In this document: piece by piece, positions 44,645 to 54,082 of the stretch
How the letters are laid out: every line of letters begins with the position of its first letter
Position numbering within the stretch: the first letter of the stretch is position 1
Origin: Cantharellus purpuraceus
Taxonomy: Eukaryota > Basidiomycota > Agaricomycetes > Cantharellales > Hydnaceae
Assembly (NCBI GenBank): GCA_025174535.1
Contig: JALBUN010000015.1
Coordinates: 494,501 to 558,500, forward strand
Direction: 5' to 3'
Length of the DNA stretch: 64,000 nucleotides
The notes under the pieces: generated by a model
Database searches by the model: none
Seen by the model: only the letters and a program-made list of their open reading frames with translations
What the model was told of the DNA's origin: nothing
Program-made: the position numbers and the translations under genes

Positions 44645-45230
44645 ACCTTGCTGGATGCCTGTAGGGGATGGAAGTCAAATAGAGGGAAGGGATGTGGTGA
44701 AAACTGAATGTATGTGCAGTGAACAAGCAGTAGGAGCTGATGACATGAATATAAGTGTATGCTCAATAGAAAAATAGCCAATGGTTGTGTGGCTTCATAA
44801 TATGGGGTTCAAGTAGATGTTGCAATACTCTAATAGAGTATGCAAAGCTTGAAGAGAGTCATGTTCATTCTGGAGTTATTCCAGATATGAATAGTTTAGA
44901 CACACAGATAGAAGCAGTGAGAGATAATTACTCTAGTCTATTCAAGTGCAATATAGGCATAATTTATACATGATAAGGAGTCTCATGAATGTATAAGTCC
45001 TTCATAAATGTTCTAGATTAATGATGGAATGGATGATGGATTCATGATGCAGGGGATTGTCTATGATGCAAAAGTGATGAAATAAAATATAAGAAATCAT
45101 CCAGACAGTTCTAGAACCCACAGGGGCTCCTGTCCTCCTATCCTCTCTACTCCTCTCTTCCCATAACTCTGACTTTATTCCCTCCTGAAGTGAGTCTGAA
45201 TTGTAATAGTGGACTTACTTCCACATAACA
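44645..45230 (+). repeat. Old L4-like LTR, 5' truncated
   Basis: Shares with the 22648 copy the CCTTGCTG region, the AATAGAAAAATAGCCA segment, GGAGTTATTCCAGATATGAA and the end CTTACTTCCACATAACA. The TG end and target duplication cannot be identified. Confidence 0.7.
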
Positions 45231-46558
45231 CACATCCTATGAGAAATGCAGCTAGAGGCAATGGACAACATTAAAAGTCAATGATTAGGAATATCTGCAA
45301 GGAGAGGCAGTCCATTAGAGTCCACAGCAACTCTTGGCTGCTCCAAACCAGACCAGATCCTCAAAGGGTCAGAGCAGGGTGATATAACATCAGTCATATC
45401 ACTACTAAGACAAACCTCAATGGCCACTTTCAGTCATAGGCAAATGTTTCTAGCTAGTAGTTAGCAACTAATTAGTATAGAGGTGAAAGAATACTTATCA
45501 GATGTTTCTAGCTCTTTCAAAAAGTCTATTACAACACTTGATCTAAGCCTTTTCATTCCTTCTTCTCTGGATCCTTAGGTCACAAAGGAGTGTAAAACTG
45601 GAAAAAAGTGAAATTCTAACAATTACACGATCAAGATGATAGAACATACCAGAGTCTAGGTTTTAGCTTCTTTAAAGGTGCGGTATGTCTTACTTTTTTA
45701 TAATGGTACTTTAAATAATAATGTATGTTAGCTGTATTATTAAAAGAGTACAATGTATATATCTTTTTGCCCTTCCATATCTGACAAATAGATGTGTAGA
45801 CTGAGTCTGCAAGTTCTTCTTGAGAGAATAACTACACTACTGCCCAGTATATATAGTAAGACAGCTAGTCTGTCCATAGCCCAGTTCTTAATATATACTT
45901 TGCTGACTATGAGTGCATCTCTACTATACCCATCTATATCCACCTCCACCTCTGCAAGCCATTCAAGACATGAGTGCTACCAGCAGCAGTATTGGTGCTG
46001 GAGATGCAGGTGGTGATATGGCTGGTGTATATAAGGAGGGAGAGTACTATGCTGGTCTACCTAGAGCTGCTGCTAGAAAGAAAGGAATGGAAGTATGAGA
46101 CATGGGATGCAAGGTGAGTCCATGGAGGTGCAGTCTCCACTTGCTGGTGTACAGGACATCACCATGTCCATGCCAGAGTACCATACTTATACAGTCCCTG
46201 TTGCCTATGGACATGAGCCACTCCAGTATCAGACATGAAATGTTCTGACTCAATAATGGTTAGAATTACTTCCTCTCTTCCCCTACCATTATCATGATTT
46301 TATGTGATTGATCCAATACCGACCATTGATTTTGTTTGACTTATCAGACAACATCTCCATTAATACAAGAACCACCTACAGACAATTCTCTCCCCTTAGC
46401 TCCACTACTCTTGTCACCCCTATCATAGCCATACTCAGGACCTCCTCCACTATAATGCTCTTACTTGCTGTTGCAAATATTGCTCTTACACTTATTGAAG
46501 CATACATTTACCTCTACAGCAAATTAGACTGTCTAAAAGGAAGGAAGCTGAGGCCATA
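45231..46558. other. Unassigned sequence
   Basis: No recognisable domain on either strand. A plus frame at 45913-46098 encodes MSATSSSIGAGDAGGDMAGV and a basic end (RAAARKKGMEV) but has no supporting features. Confidence 0.3.
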
Positions 46559-46940
46559 TCATTGATCCATAATGCAGAGACTGTCTCTGAAGTTGCTTAG
46601 AGTACTCCATTCCACTCTATACCCAAGTTCAGACCTCCCTCTCTCATTAGAATCCCAAACATGCTGTGAGATATATATCCACCAGTGAGGATAAGAGAGG
46701 CAATTCCAAAGAAGGCCACACAGAGAACAATCAAACCATGACCTCTGCAAGAGGCAGCTGCAGTGTTTCAAGTTAAGATCTTACCAGTTTCTTTTAGTTT
46801 ATTGATAAAGAAAGGTCTTTTGTGAGGTTTTTCACAAGCATCTATTTGTAACACTGAAGCCAGAATCTAATCATGGACTGCTTTCTACCTTGAATTGAGT
46901 CTGGCAATTTTTTCAGTAGCAATTCAGCAGATGGATCATA
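46559..46940 (-). pseudogene. Helitron helicase fragment, second part
   Basis: Minus strand, continuing the Helitron frame from 54648 across the composite insertion. It starts YDPSAELLLKKLPDSIQ. After stops come a degenerate Walker A region (TGKILT) and NTAAASCRGHGLIVLCVAFF then GIASLILTGG, matching the PIF1-type helicase of Helitrons, which usually reads TVAASLRAQGKIVLAVASSGIAALLL. Multiple stops make it a relic. Confidence 0.75.
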
Positions 46941-47472
46941 GACGCTTGTTCAGAAATACAACAAATACGTATATACTCAATTCAAACTTATTTTCATATT
47001 TCAACATGATTCTCAAATTTTACACAATATACTAGATTAAAACATATTGTGATATTTTGGCATAATTCTCAAAAATAATTCTTTTTTCCCCATTTAGTGG
47101 TGGCAACTCTCTTGAAGGAACATCCAAATATCATTGATTCTTTCTTATACAATACTTATAACATAATTTGAACTATCTTTAATCCCCACCTGGTATTTGT
47201 ATATCTAAATACCCTATATAATACCAATTATATTAATACATACATTCCTATTATATCCATGTAAATGATTATGTTCATCTCAACCAAATATCTTATCTTT
47301 TAAAGTTTATTAAAATATAGAATATATGTTTATATTTATGAAAATTTCACACATCCGAAATCTTTTAAGATATCCAAATTGTAACTCCCTGGCTTTATGT
47401 ATCATTGAAATTCTGATGTATATCTCATATACATTAGAATATTGTATACTGACATGATTACGAACAAGCGTC
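46941..47472 (-). mobile_element. MITE copy 3 (left border of composite)
   Basis: 532 bp, same family as copies 1 and 2 in reverse. It lacks about 33 bp near its left end relative to copy 4. Its left flank is ATA and its right flank TAG, so it has no duplication of its own. Confidence 0.93.
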
Positions 47473-47551
47473 TAGGGAGGTCATTTTAAAAACAAAAATC
47501 ATCACCTTATATCATCAACAAGCTTCTTTCTCCATAGATTTAGACATGCCA

Positions 47552-48049
47552 TTATGAATTCTTATCTTCATTGGTATGTCTGGACACTGTCCAACACAGC
47601 AAAGCCAATAGTATACCAATACTAGTTATGTAGATCATGTGCACTGTACGGCCAAGATATAGTTTCTGCCTATTTATATCTGGGCCTGGCTGTCTAACAA
47701 ACGCCTGATTCACATGTGTGGTTATAATGTGTGCATATCCAGAGGTTGGATCAGAACCACTTACAAATCTGTTGGTTTTATTCAGAAAACCTGCAAATTC
47801 TGCTACAAAAATAGGATCACTTTCATTATAGCCTATTTTATCAGGTTGTAGACCAAGAAATACATATTTGATATGAGGATACTTTGAAAGCTGGAACACT
47901 TCACCTTCAGCATATGAACGGTCCAGATACTGCCCAAAGGGGTACCAGTCACACGTTGTACAATTAGCTAGCCGGTGTGGATTGCTGTGAAAAGGCTTTT
48001 GGTAAAACTGTTGATTGAGACGCTGTTTCAGTAATGGATCAGTCTCCAT
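47552..48049 (-). CDS. 165-aa protein with C-terminal membrane anchor, unknown
   Basis: Begins METDPLLKQRLNQQFYQKPF. It has a CTTCDWYPFGQYL segment near residue 32, a soluble middle (YPHIKYVFLGLQPDKIG), and one strongly hydrophobic helix near residues 135-155 (MIYITSIGILLALLCWTV) followed by a short charged tail, so it looks tail-anchored. No family recognised. It lies about 180 bp downstream of the transposase on the same strand and 80 bp inside the left MITE. The frame is uninterrupted, unlike almost everything else nearby. Confidence 0.6.
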   Translation of the reverse strand: METDPLLKQRLNQQFYQKPFHSNPHRLANCTTCDWYPFGQYLDRSYAEGEVFQLSKYPHIKYVFLGLQPDKIGYNESDPIFVAEFAGFLNKTNRFVSGSDPTSGYAHIITTHVNQAFVRQPGPDINRQKLYLGRTVHMIYITSIGILLALLCWTVSRHTNEDKNS

Positions 48050-48232
48050 AGATACCTATAAGTATAAAACATACAAATATTCAATTTTATTCTGGGAAAA
48101 AAAATTTACAGTTGAATGTAGCATAGGTATACAATAATATTATTACTATTGTCTTTCCAATACTCTTTAATACATTCTGTAGATTTAAAGCTTGATGTTG
48201 CTTCCCAAGTTTTCTCTGCATAACATTTCCAT

Positions 48233-49578
48233 TTAACTAAATATTCTACGTACTTTCCTTTTTCTTTGCCTTATTATTTGTTCTACTTCATTTTCAGTCT
48301 CATAATGCATCTCCACATCATACTCACATCTTTCTAATAGTCGTTGTTGAGATTGAGTCATCTTGTCAACATCTTCTGCTCTTTCCAGTAATGATCTGGG
48401 TGGCTCAATATCTGGGTCCTCTTCCTCAGGGTAATCAAAATATTGTTCACACCATTTTTCATGATAAGGGGATGGTTTGATCTTACGTAGTTCTACAAAT
48501 TTCTTAATATTCCATAATAGACATGCTACCTTTAATTCCAGATTAAAGACAGCAGGATTTGTAGTTCTAATAGATCTCTTATTATCAAATTTTTCAAACA
48601 ATCTTGCAAACCCTCCAAAGAATGCTTCTACTGTTGAACGAAAGGCACCAAACTTCTTATTAAAAATCTTTTCTTCAGGTTTAAGTTCAACATTTTTGGC
48701 TTCCGAAAAGGATAAAAGAAGTTCTTAGGCTTTAATATACTTGCCTTTACTACTTCTGGAATAGCAGATGGATAAGCTCCATCAAAGCCTATCTGATCAT
48801 TCTTATCTATTTTATTCCATACAGCCATCTCTACAAACATTTTTGCATCAGGATTTAGTTTACATGCCAATGAAGGTGAGGTGAATAGAACCATTTGATT
48901 AATGTCAATGCATACTTGAGTACGAAATCCTGCCTTTTAAATTTATATGAGTACCCCTCTTCAGATGCCGATCCAATCAAAATTCCTCTTGTATCATGAC
49001 CATCAAGAAGTAATGTCACTGATTCCATTTTTGGAGGATTCTTTATAAGAGCTGATAATATCCTTATTATTATATTTGAGAACATTGTACGCAGTGAATC
49101 AGTAACTTGTTTATCTAGATCAAAGTTAAGATGATGCAGACGACCATAAAATTCCTTATGAACATCATAAAAGCTACTTGATGGCATGAAATTTCCTATT
49201 TCTTCATAAGTAGGACCTTTGAGTAGATGATATAGTACTAACAAGCCTTTTTCTATCTCTCTATAAGGTGTAGAATGTTCTTCAACTGAAAACAATACCA
49301 CAAGAAAGAAAAATACTGGTATTGGTCCAAGCTTGTTATATACTACTTTTTTACATCATCCATATCATTCATATCTTTTAGTTTTGTTCTATGATATTTT
49401 TGTGTTCTAAGACAGGCCACTTTGTGTATAGAAAATTCCAATGATTGTCCATCAACTTATTATATGCTCTGTCCCTTTGATCATTCCACATTTTAAGTTG
49501 CTGAAGCTCTTTTTCTTCTTTCTCTTTTTGCTCTTTCTCTTTTTGCTCCTTTGTGCGTTTTTGCTGGTCTGAGGGCAT
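48233..49578 (-). CDS. DDE_Tnp_4-like transposase, frame broken at four homopolymers
   Basis: N-terminus is a Lys/Glu coiled coil (MPSDQQKRTKEQKEKEQKEK), then DRAYNKLMDNHWNFLYTKWP and a helical region (REIEKGLLVLYHLLKGPTYE). The catalytic residues are in TLLLDGHDTRG (first D), QIGFDGAYPSAIP (second D) and STVEAFFGGFARLF (E), the order and surroundings of DDE_Tnp_4 transposases. The C-terminus is acidic then basic (RQRKRKVRRIFS). The frame changes near 49398, 49350, 48937 and 48702. Each is explained by one missing base in an A or T run, and with those four bases the total is exactly 450 codons. It could be a relic or an intact gene with sequencing errors. Confidence 0.72.
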
Positions 49579-49673
49579 TTTGACTAAGATACTCTTATAT
49601 TACAGTAAAACAAAAATATGTTCATTTTTTGATAATTGAATTTTAAATTAAATAATATTTATTCTATGAAGCT

Positions 49674-50324
49674 ATGTTGTCTGTCTCTAAGCAAGTTGTT
49701 CGTAAAATATCTACTGTCTTTGTTAAAAAAGAACCAGAGGATGATGAAAATCCTTTGTATATAGACTCTGACACCATCTACATAAAATTCAGATTAAGAA
49801 ATCCCCCAAAGGACTTCTTTCCAGCTGGATCGGTTTCTCAGGAAAGAGATAAAACACCAGAAGCACTGTACAATAAGATGATTGAAAAGGGCAATGAAAT
49901 AAGTAATTCAACCTGGATTCAACAAAATCATTGTATGTCAAGTCTGCAAACCATGCAACAGGATAATCTGCCTAGTTGTAATATTTCTATTGCTAGAGAA
50001 ACTGGCAAGAAGTGTGATATTTCTATTGCTGGGGAAACTTGTAAGAACTGTGATGTGTATAACAATTTGGTTACATCAATGGTTGTTGCATTGAAACAAC
50101 AGCAGAGAGTTTTCAAGAAAAGTAAAATCACAATCTATGGTATGATCATAACTAAGGATGGTAGGTTAAAATTATATGAAACCACCAATAACAATCAGGG
50201 TGTTTCAATTGTTGTATATCCTTCCTCTGGATACAGCATAGAAGCTCAGTTTGAAGAGTGTTCTAATGCTATTGACATTATATTCCAAAGTATAAGAAAT
50301 CAGATGTTCAAAGAATCCTCATAA
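49674..50324 (+). CDS. 216-aa protein, unknown
   Basis: Begins MLSVSKQVVRKISTVFVKKE. VKKEPEDDE matches a SUMO-attachment consensus. The middle has a short internal duplication (CNISIARETGKKC and CDISIAGETCKNC). The C-terminal half looks globular with beta strands (KITIYGMIITKDGRLKLYE). No family recognised. It is divergently arranged with the transposase (96 bp between starts) and ends 19 bp from the next gene on the opposite strand. The frame is uninterrupted. Confidence 0.6.
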   Translation: MLSVSKQVVRKISTVFVKKEPEDDENPLYIDSDTIYIKFRLRNPPKDFFPAGSVSQERDKTPEALYNKMIEKGNEISNSTWIQQNHCMSSLQTMQQDNLPSCNISIARETGKKCDISIAGETCKNCDVYNNLVTSMVVALKQQQRVFKKSKITIYGMIITKDGRLKLYETTNNNQGVSIVVYPSSGYSIEAQFEECSNAIDIIFQSIRNQMFKESS

Positions 50325-50342
50325 GGAGTTGATTTAAAAGTC

Positions 50343-50597
50343 CTAGTTTCTACACTCACAACATTTTTCATCTATTTTCACTTGGATAATTTCAAGATTT
50401 GAACTTTTGTTCACACAACAATAAGTACCATTAGTATCATGATGAGTATTTTTGAATGTTCAGAGCTCTTAGGACATTTAATATCCTTACAATCTGTAAC
50501 TACAGATGTAGTAGTTATATGATTGCACTTCCAAGTAATTTGAATTTTTTCACTATCACCACACATGCCTTCATTTGAGTGAATAAAAATATTGCAT
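50343..50597 (-). CDS. Small cysteine-rich protein, about 84 aa, unknown
   Basis: Minus-strand frame reads SNEGMCGDSEKIQITWKCNH, then VVTDCKDIKCPKSSEHSK, shifts at an A run near 50450, and continues THHDTNGTYCCVNKSSNLEI to a C-terminal KCCECRN. There are about nine cysteines. The shift is repaired by one added A. The start is uncertain: an ATG at 50597 needs one T fewer in a T run to be in frame. No family recognised. The cysteine spacing suggests a disulphide-rich or metal-binding small protein. It is too broken to appear as a long simple ORF. Confidence 0.4.
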
Positions 50598-50617
50598 ATT
50601 CACTTATCTGATTTATC

Positions 50618-50797
50618 TTATACTTGTTGTAGTGCACGTAGTGGTAGCTGAATCTCATTGTCATCATAAGTAACAGTTATTAGCAAAGTGTCATCTGACA
50701 AAGTGCCAGTTACTAATGTAACAATACCTGTCACTGTCATTTGTGTTCTTGCATTGATAAATGATACCTTATCACCAATCTCGGGTATATTCAACAT
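50618..50797 (-). CDS. 59-aa beta-rich protein, unknown
   Basis: MLNIPEIGDKVSFINARTQM at the start and IQLPLRALQQV at the end, with alternating hydrophobic beta-strand patterns (TVTGIVTLVTGTL, LLITVTYDD). The GDKVSF start and strand pattern resemble a small SH3-like barrel, an inference only. It lies 21 bp upstream of the Cys-rich gene and 39 bp downstream of the 81-aa gene, all on the minus strand. Confidence 0.45.
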   Translation of the reverse strand: MLNIPEIGDKVSFINARTQMTVTGIVTLVTGTLSDDTLLITVTYDDNEIQLPLRALQQV

Positions 50798-50835
50798 GGT
50801 GTCTCTGGTTATTATATATTAATTTTCAAAACTCA

Positions 50836-51081
50836 TTATTTCTCATCTAATTTCCTATCAAGTATATCTACAAACTTCTTAAATGCTTCAAAACACTGTA
50901 GAACATTCTTTCTACTATTAATATGTTTCATACCTGTTACTGTTAAAGGGAAACAACACCTTACATTTGTTATCACTTCTGAAAACAACCCTTCTGTGAT
51001 AGCATGATCAAGCTCTCTTGTAACAGTTACTAGGTAAAACTGGGGGACTTTTCTCGATGTTTGAATGCAAGGTATTGTCAT
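50836..51081 (-). CDS. 81-aa protein, unknown
   Basis: Begins MTIPCIQTSRKVPQFYLVTV and ends FKKFVDILDRKLDEK. Predicted strands in the first half and an amphipathic helix at the end. No known motif. The frame is open and neighbours are very close on both sides, as in a compact gene cluster. Confidence 0.45.
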   Translation of the reverse strand: MTIPCIQTSRKVPQFYLVTVTRELDHAITEGLFSEVITNVRCCFPLTVTGMKHINSRKNVLQCFEAFKKFVDILDRKLDEK

Positions 51082-51158
51082 TTCCTCTAAAGCACTTTTT
51101 CCCTTATTCTTCCTTATCTAAGTATGTAAAAATTTTCTTGAAGACTCCTTTAAACATT

Positions 51159-51326
51159 TCACATCATCTTTTTGTAATCAAAACTGAGGATCTCATCATC
51201 AGTATCTAAAGTAATATCTCTAAAATCTGTCTCAAAAAACTGTTTAGTCCATTGTGTGTCAACCATTATACCATAATCCCAAAGATCATGAGAACTCCAA
51301 TCATTGCACTTCTTATCTTTACCCAT
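51159..51326 (-). CDS. 55-aa acidic protein, unknown
   Basis: MGKDKKCNDWSSHDLWDYGI at the start, then aromatic and acidic residues (QFFETDFRDITLDTDDEILS). Intact frame, 78 bp upstream of the 81-aa gene on the same strand. No motif recognised. At this length chance cannot be excluded, and the evidence is mainly its place in the cluster. Confidence 0.35.
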   Translation of the reverse strand: MGKDKKCNDWSSHDLWDYGIMVDTQWTKQFFETDFRDITLDTDDEILSFDYKKMM

Positions 51327-51818
51327 GATGTCAATAAAGAAGGATATATAAAATTTATTTACTAGATATGTGCATAGTTCTGAAGAGCAGAATGTCCATA
51401 TTTTTATCTAATATTTATAAATTGAATTATATATATTTTCTAAAGTTGTCAATAGCCAGATGCATGCACTCGTTCTGAATACTACAACAAAGTCCCATAC
51501 AGAATTCCCTGTCCTTTCATCTATCATTCTTCTACCAGTTCCTTGTTTCCTATCTTGCCAGTCTTTCATTCCAAATTCTTTGCTGCATAGCTAAATAGGT
51601 GTACCAGCCGATTGGATATTATCATATCATGGTAATGACGTCGGATGGAAGGTCACCTTGTCAGGAGCAGTTTGATCACATTATCAAAGGACAGCCTTTT
51701 GGCTGTGAGGGTTGATAATGATGCACTTACTGAGCAGACAGTAGGTGAGACTTTGCAGCGGCATGGTGTACCAGATAATTGAATCGTTGTCCTTGAGCAG
51801 CCCGATGATGTCACTCGG
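51327..51818. other. Non-coding AT-rich sequence, then a short foreign-looking fragment
   Basis: 51327-51600 shows no gene. 51705-51818 (plus) reads VRVDNDALTEQTVGETLQRH then GVPDN, a stop, and IVVLEQPDDVTR. This stretch is less AT-rich than its surroundings and ends exactly at the L5 fragment, so it may be the remains of sequence carried in with it. I do not recognise it. Confidence 0.35.
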
Positions 51819-52380
51819 TGTCGGTTCGCTTATGGAATAGATCCTATAAGCCTGCGTGCAATGGTCCTAGCAAGCAGACGGTGTGTAACGCAGTTGTTCA
51901 GCACTCCAAAGATCAATCAGGGCGAGGGGTACGTAACAGGGAAGTGGGATAGTGCTCTGTGGTTGGATGAGGATGGGAGCAAAAGGTCGGTCCCGATGGC
52001 TGATCGTGCTCTGTGACTGGATGACAATGCGGAGCCCGGTTGGGAGGTACGCGAAAGCTGGTTTCAGGAGAAGCAACCTCTCGGTGGCGGAGGGAAATCT
52101 GATCGTTGAACCAAGGTGTTTTACCTCAGTGTAGAGATGATGGATTGTGATGTAGAGTGTAGACTTAGAGCTTGGACTTTGACTTTAGAGCGCCGGCTGA
52201 AAACTTGTTTTTTGATTCCAAAGGCGAAAACTAGCGCCCTTTTATATACAAATTCCCAGGGCACAACGACACAATATGAGGAGCAAATGATGCAAGAAAT
52301 GCTGATCAAGCCAGCTGACAAAGCGTGTGAAGTTGAGCTACTAAAGGGGAAATCATGGAGAAATGAAACGACAGATAGGG
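51819..52380 (-). mobile_element. L5 fragment inside the composite unit
   Basis: Begins TGTCGGTTCGCTTATGG and matches the first 560 bp of L5 copies, including the TATA region, then stops abruptly at GACAGATAGGG. The L5 ORF is missing. It shows that basidiomycete retroelement sequence was added to the cargo. Confidence 0.85.
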
Positions 52381-52453
52381 ACATCATTAGACTGCTCATG
52401 GACAGCCATTCACTCCAAGGTGACCTTGTATCCTACGTCTTTGGAGGCTTACA

Positions 52454-53548
52454 TTACTGGGTTCTCCCTCTACATCTTTTTCTTGAACTAGTAATTTGAG
52501 ATTGATCAGAGTCTGAATCAGATTGATCAGAGTCTGAATCAGATCGTTCCTTAGACCTTTTTTCTTGATGCCTTGAACTAGGAGTTTGAGATCGTTCCTT
52601 AGACCTTTTTTCTTGATGCCTTGAACCTTGAGTCATTCCTTGCTTCCATGTTTGAAAATTAATCCTATTACCATCTACGTCATATGATGACATTTCATTC
52701 TTCCTAGTATATATTGTAGATAGTTTTCTAGGCTCACCATTTATGAATAATTCCATTCTATTTAGTCTACAAGACTGATCTGAGTCTATAAGTATATAAT
52801 CTACACCTCTTTTCACTATCTTAAATGTCACCTTTCTGGTACCATTTTCCTGTAACCTTGTTACCTCCTGTTCTTGTTTTCCAGCCCAGTGATTCATATC
52901 AAATTTCCAGTCAACAATCTCAGATATTATTGCTTTATATTTATCACCCTGTTTCTGAAGTTTATTAATGTCTGTTCCAAGTTCCACTACAGTATCATCT
53001 GTTTCTACAATCCACTCATGCACTTCAGATTTCCATTCCACAATGTCTGATATTGTTGCAATACATCTATTAACCTGTTTCTGAAGTTTATGAATATCTG
53101 TTCTATGGTCCAATATAAGATTCTCTGCATTATGTGTATTGACCTGTTGATGAATATCTGTTCCATGGTCTGATATTGTGGCAACACACCTATTAACCTG
53201 TCTCTGAAGTTTATGAATATCTGTTCCAAATCCTGATACAATATCATTCATTTCACTCATCCATTCATCTAAATTCTCTTTCCTGTCTGTCAAAGTAGTT
53301 ATAATTGTATTTTTTTCCTCAACCTGTTTCTTAAGCACCTGAATTTCCTGACTCTGGGAATTAACCTGTTGTTCAAGTATAGTGATCTGCCTATCCTTTT
53401 CACTCATCCAAGACTTGACATTTATAAGATCAGATATTAATTCATCTTTTACTTCCATTTGACTTGCCATAGCTTTTATCAGTGCATCATTGTCACTTAT
53501 CCAGCCTTTGATTGCTTTTATATCTTCAAAGATTTGTGACATTTTCAA
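52454..53548 (-). CDS. 364-aa coiled-coil protein with SD/RS-rich tail, unknown
   Basis: Begins MKMSQIFEDIKAIKGWISDN. Residues about 1-225 are a repetitive coiled coil with recurring GTDIHKLQxQVNRCxATISD and W-K-S-E units. Residues about 230-305 form a globular segment (KVTFKIVKRGVDYILIDSDQ). The C-terminus has tandem RHQEKRSKERS and SDSDQS repeats and ends KRCRGRTQ. The layout (long repeated stalk, small domain, charged tail) could suit a structural or fibre-like protein or a nuclear scaffold. No family recognised. The uninterrupted 364-codon frame is the longest in the cargo. Divergent from the spliced gene at 53690. Confidence 0.65.
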   Translation of the reverse strand: MKMSQIFEDIKAIKGWISDNDALIKAMASQMEVKDELISDLINVKSWMSEKDRQITILEQQVNSQSQEIQVLKKQVEEKNTIITTLTDRKENLDEWMSEMNDIVSGFGTDIHKLQRQVNRCVATISDHGTDIHQQVNTHNAENLILDHRTDIHKLQKQVNRCIATISDIVEWKSEVHEWIVETDDTVVELGTDINKLQKQGDKYKAIISEIVDWKFDMNHWAGKQEQEVTRLQENGTRKVTFKIVKRGVDYILIDSDQSCRLNRMELFINGEPRKLSTIYTRKNEMSSYDVDGNRINFQTWKQGMTQGSRHQEKRSKERSQTPSSRHQEKRSKERSDSDSDQSDSDSDQSQITSSRKRCRGRTQ

Positions 53549-53689
53549 ATCCCTCTCTGCTTATAAAACAGAAATGAAAAAACATAATAATCATTTTTTT
53601 CTGAACATTTGATATTTTGTATAGGCAGTAGATATATACATCTTGCTTTCTTAATAAAATGATTATTATGTTTTTATGTTATAAGCATT

Positions 53690-54016
53690 ATGAAGATGCT
53701 CTCTTTTATGCTTCAATGCAAGATAGAGTTTGATAGAAGAGTTAATGATTGGTATATATCTCGGATAGGATCCCTCCATGATTTGTTTCTGAGGTAAGTT
53801 CCTTTATAAATATCAAGGTTCCAATCACTGACTTTATACAGATGTACTGATGGCACACTTCTGGAACAGAAATTAACAGAGTTATATACTAGTATGGAGC
53901 AGGATCATTATTTTCCACCACTTTGGATGGAAAATCTGATGGTATTGCACCCTAAAGTACGAGGGATAGTCATACAGTCTCATGTTAGAACAAGATTATC
54001 TACCACTATGCCCTAA
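53690..54016 (+). CDS. 92-aa two-exon gene, unknown
   Basis: Exon 1 is 53690-53793 and exon 2 is 53842-54016. The 48-bp intron has GTAAGT at its start, CACTGAC as a plausible branch site and ACAG at its end, typical of fungal introns. Splicing gives 279 bp, 92 residues plus stop, from MKMLSFMLQCKIEFDRRVND to RTRLSTTMP. Without splicing the frame stops one codon into the intron. No motif recognised. It ends 66 bp from the right MITE and is divergent from the coiled-coil gene (141 bp between starts). Confidence 0.6.
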
Positions 54017-54082
54017 CTAAGTTACTTTGTTTTAAAAATAGCTTCACTGCATTAAAGGTGTTTGTTTCCAAGACTTTCCTAA

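Noticed and set aside
44152..44781. 209-codon minus-strand frame
   Set aside because: No recognisable motif, spans the edge of an L4-like LTR and lies in AT-rich decayed sequence; probably chance.
46308..46565. 85-codon plus frame with a hydrophobic stretch
   Set aside because: Antisense to and overlapping the Helitron remnant edge, no supporting features.
46929..46937. Palindromic target site GCAGATGGA/TCCATCTGC around the composite insertion
   Set aside because: The arms are explained by Helitron codons for AEQMDYDPSA; no evidence the palindrome guides insertion.
49928..50131. 67-codon minus frame inside the 216-aa gene
   Set aside because: Shadow of the longer plus-strand frame.
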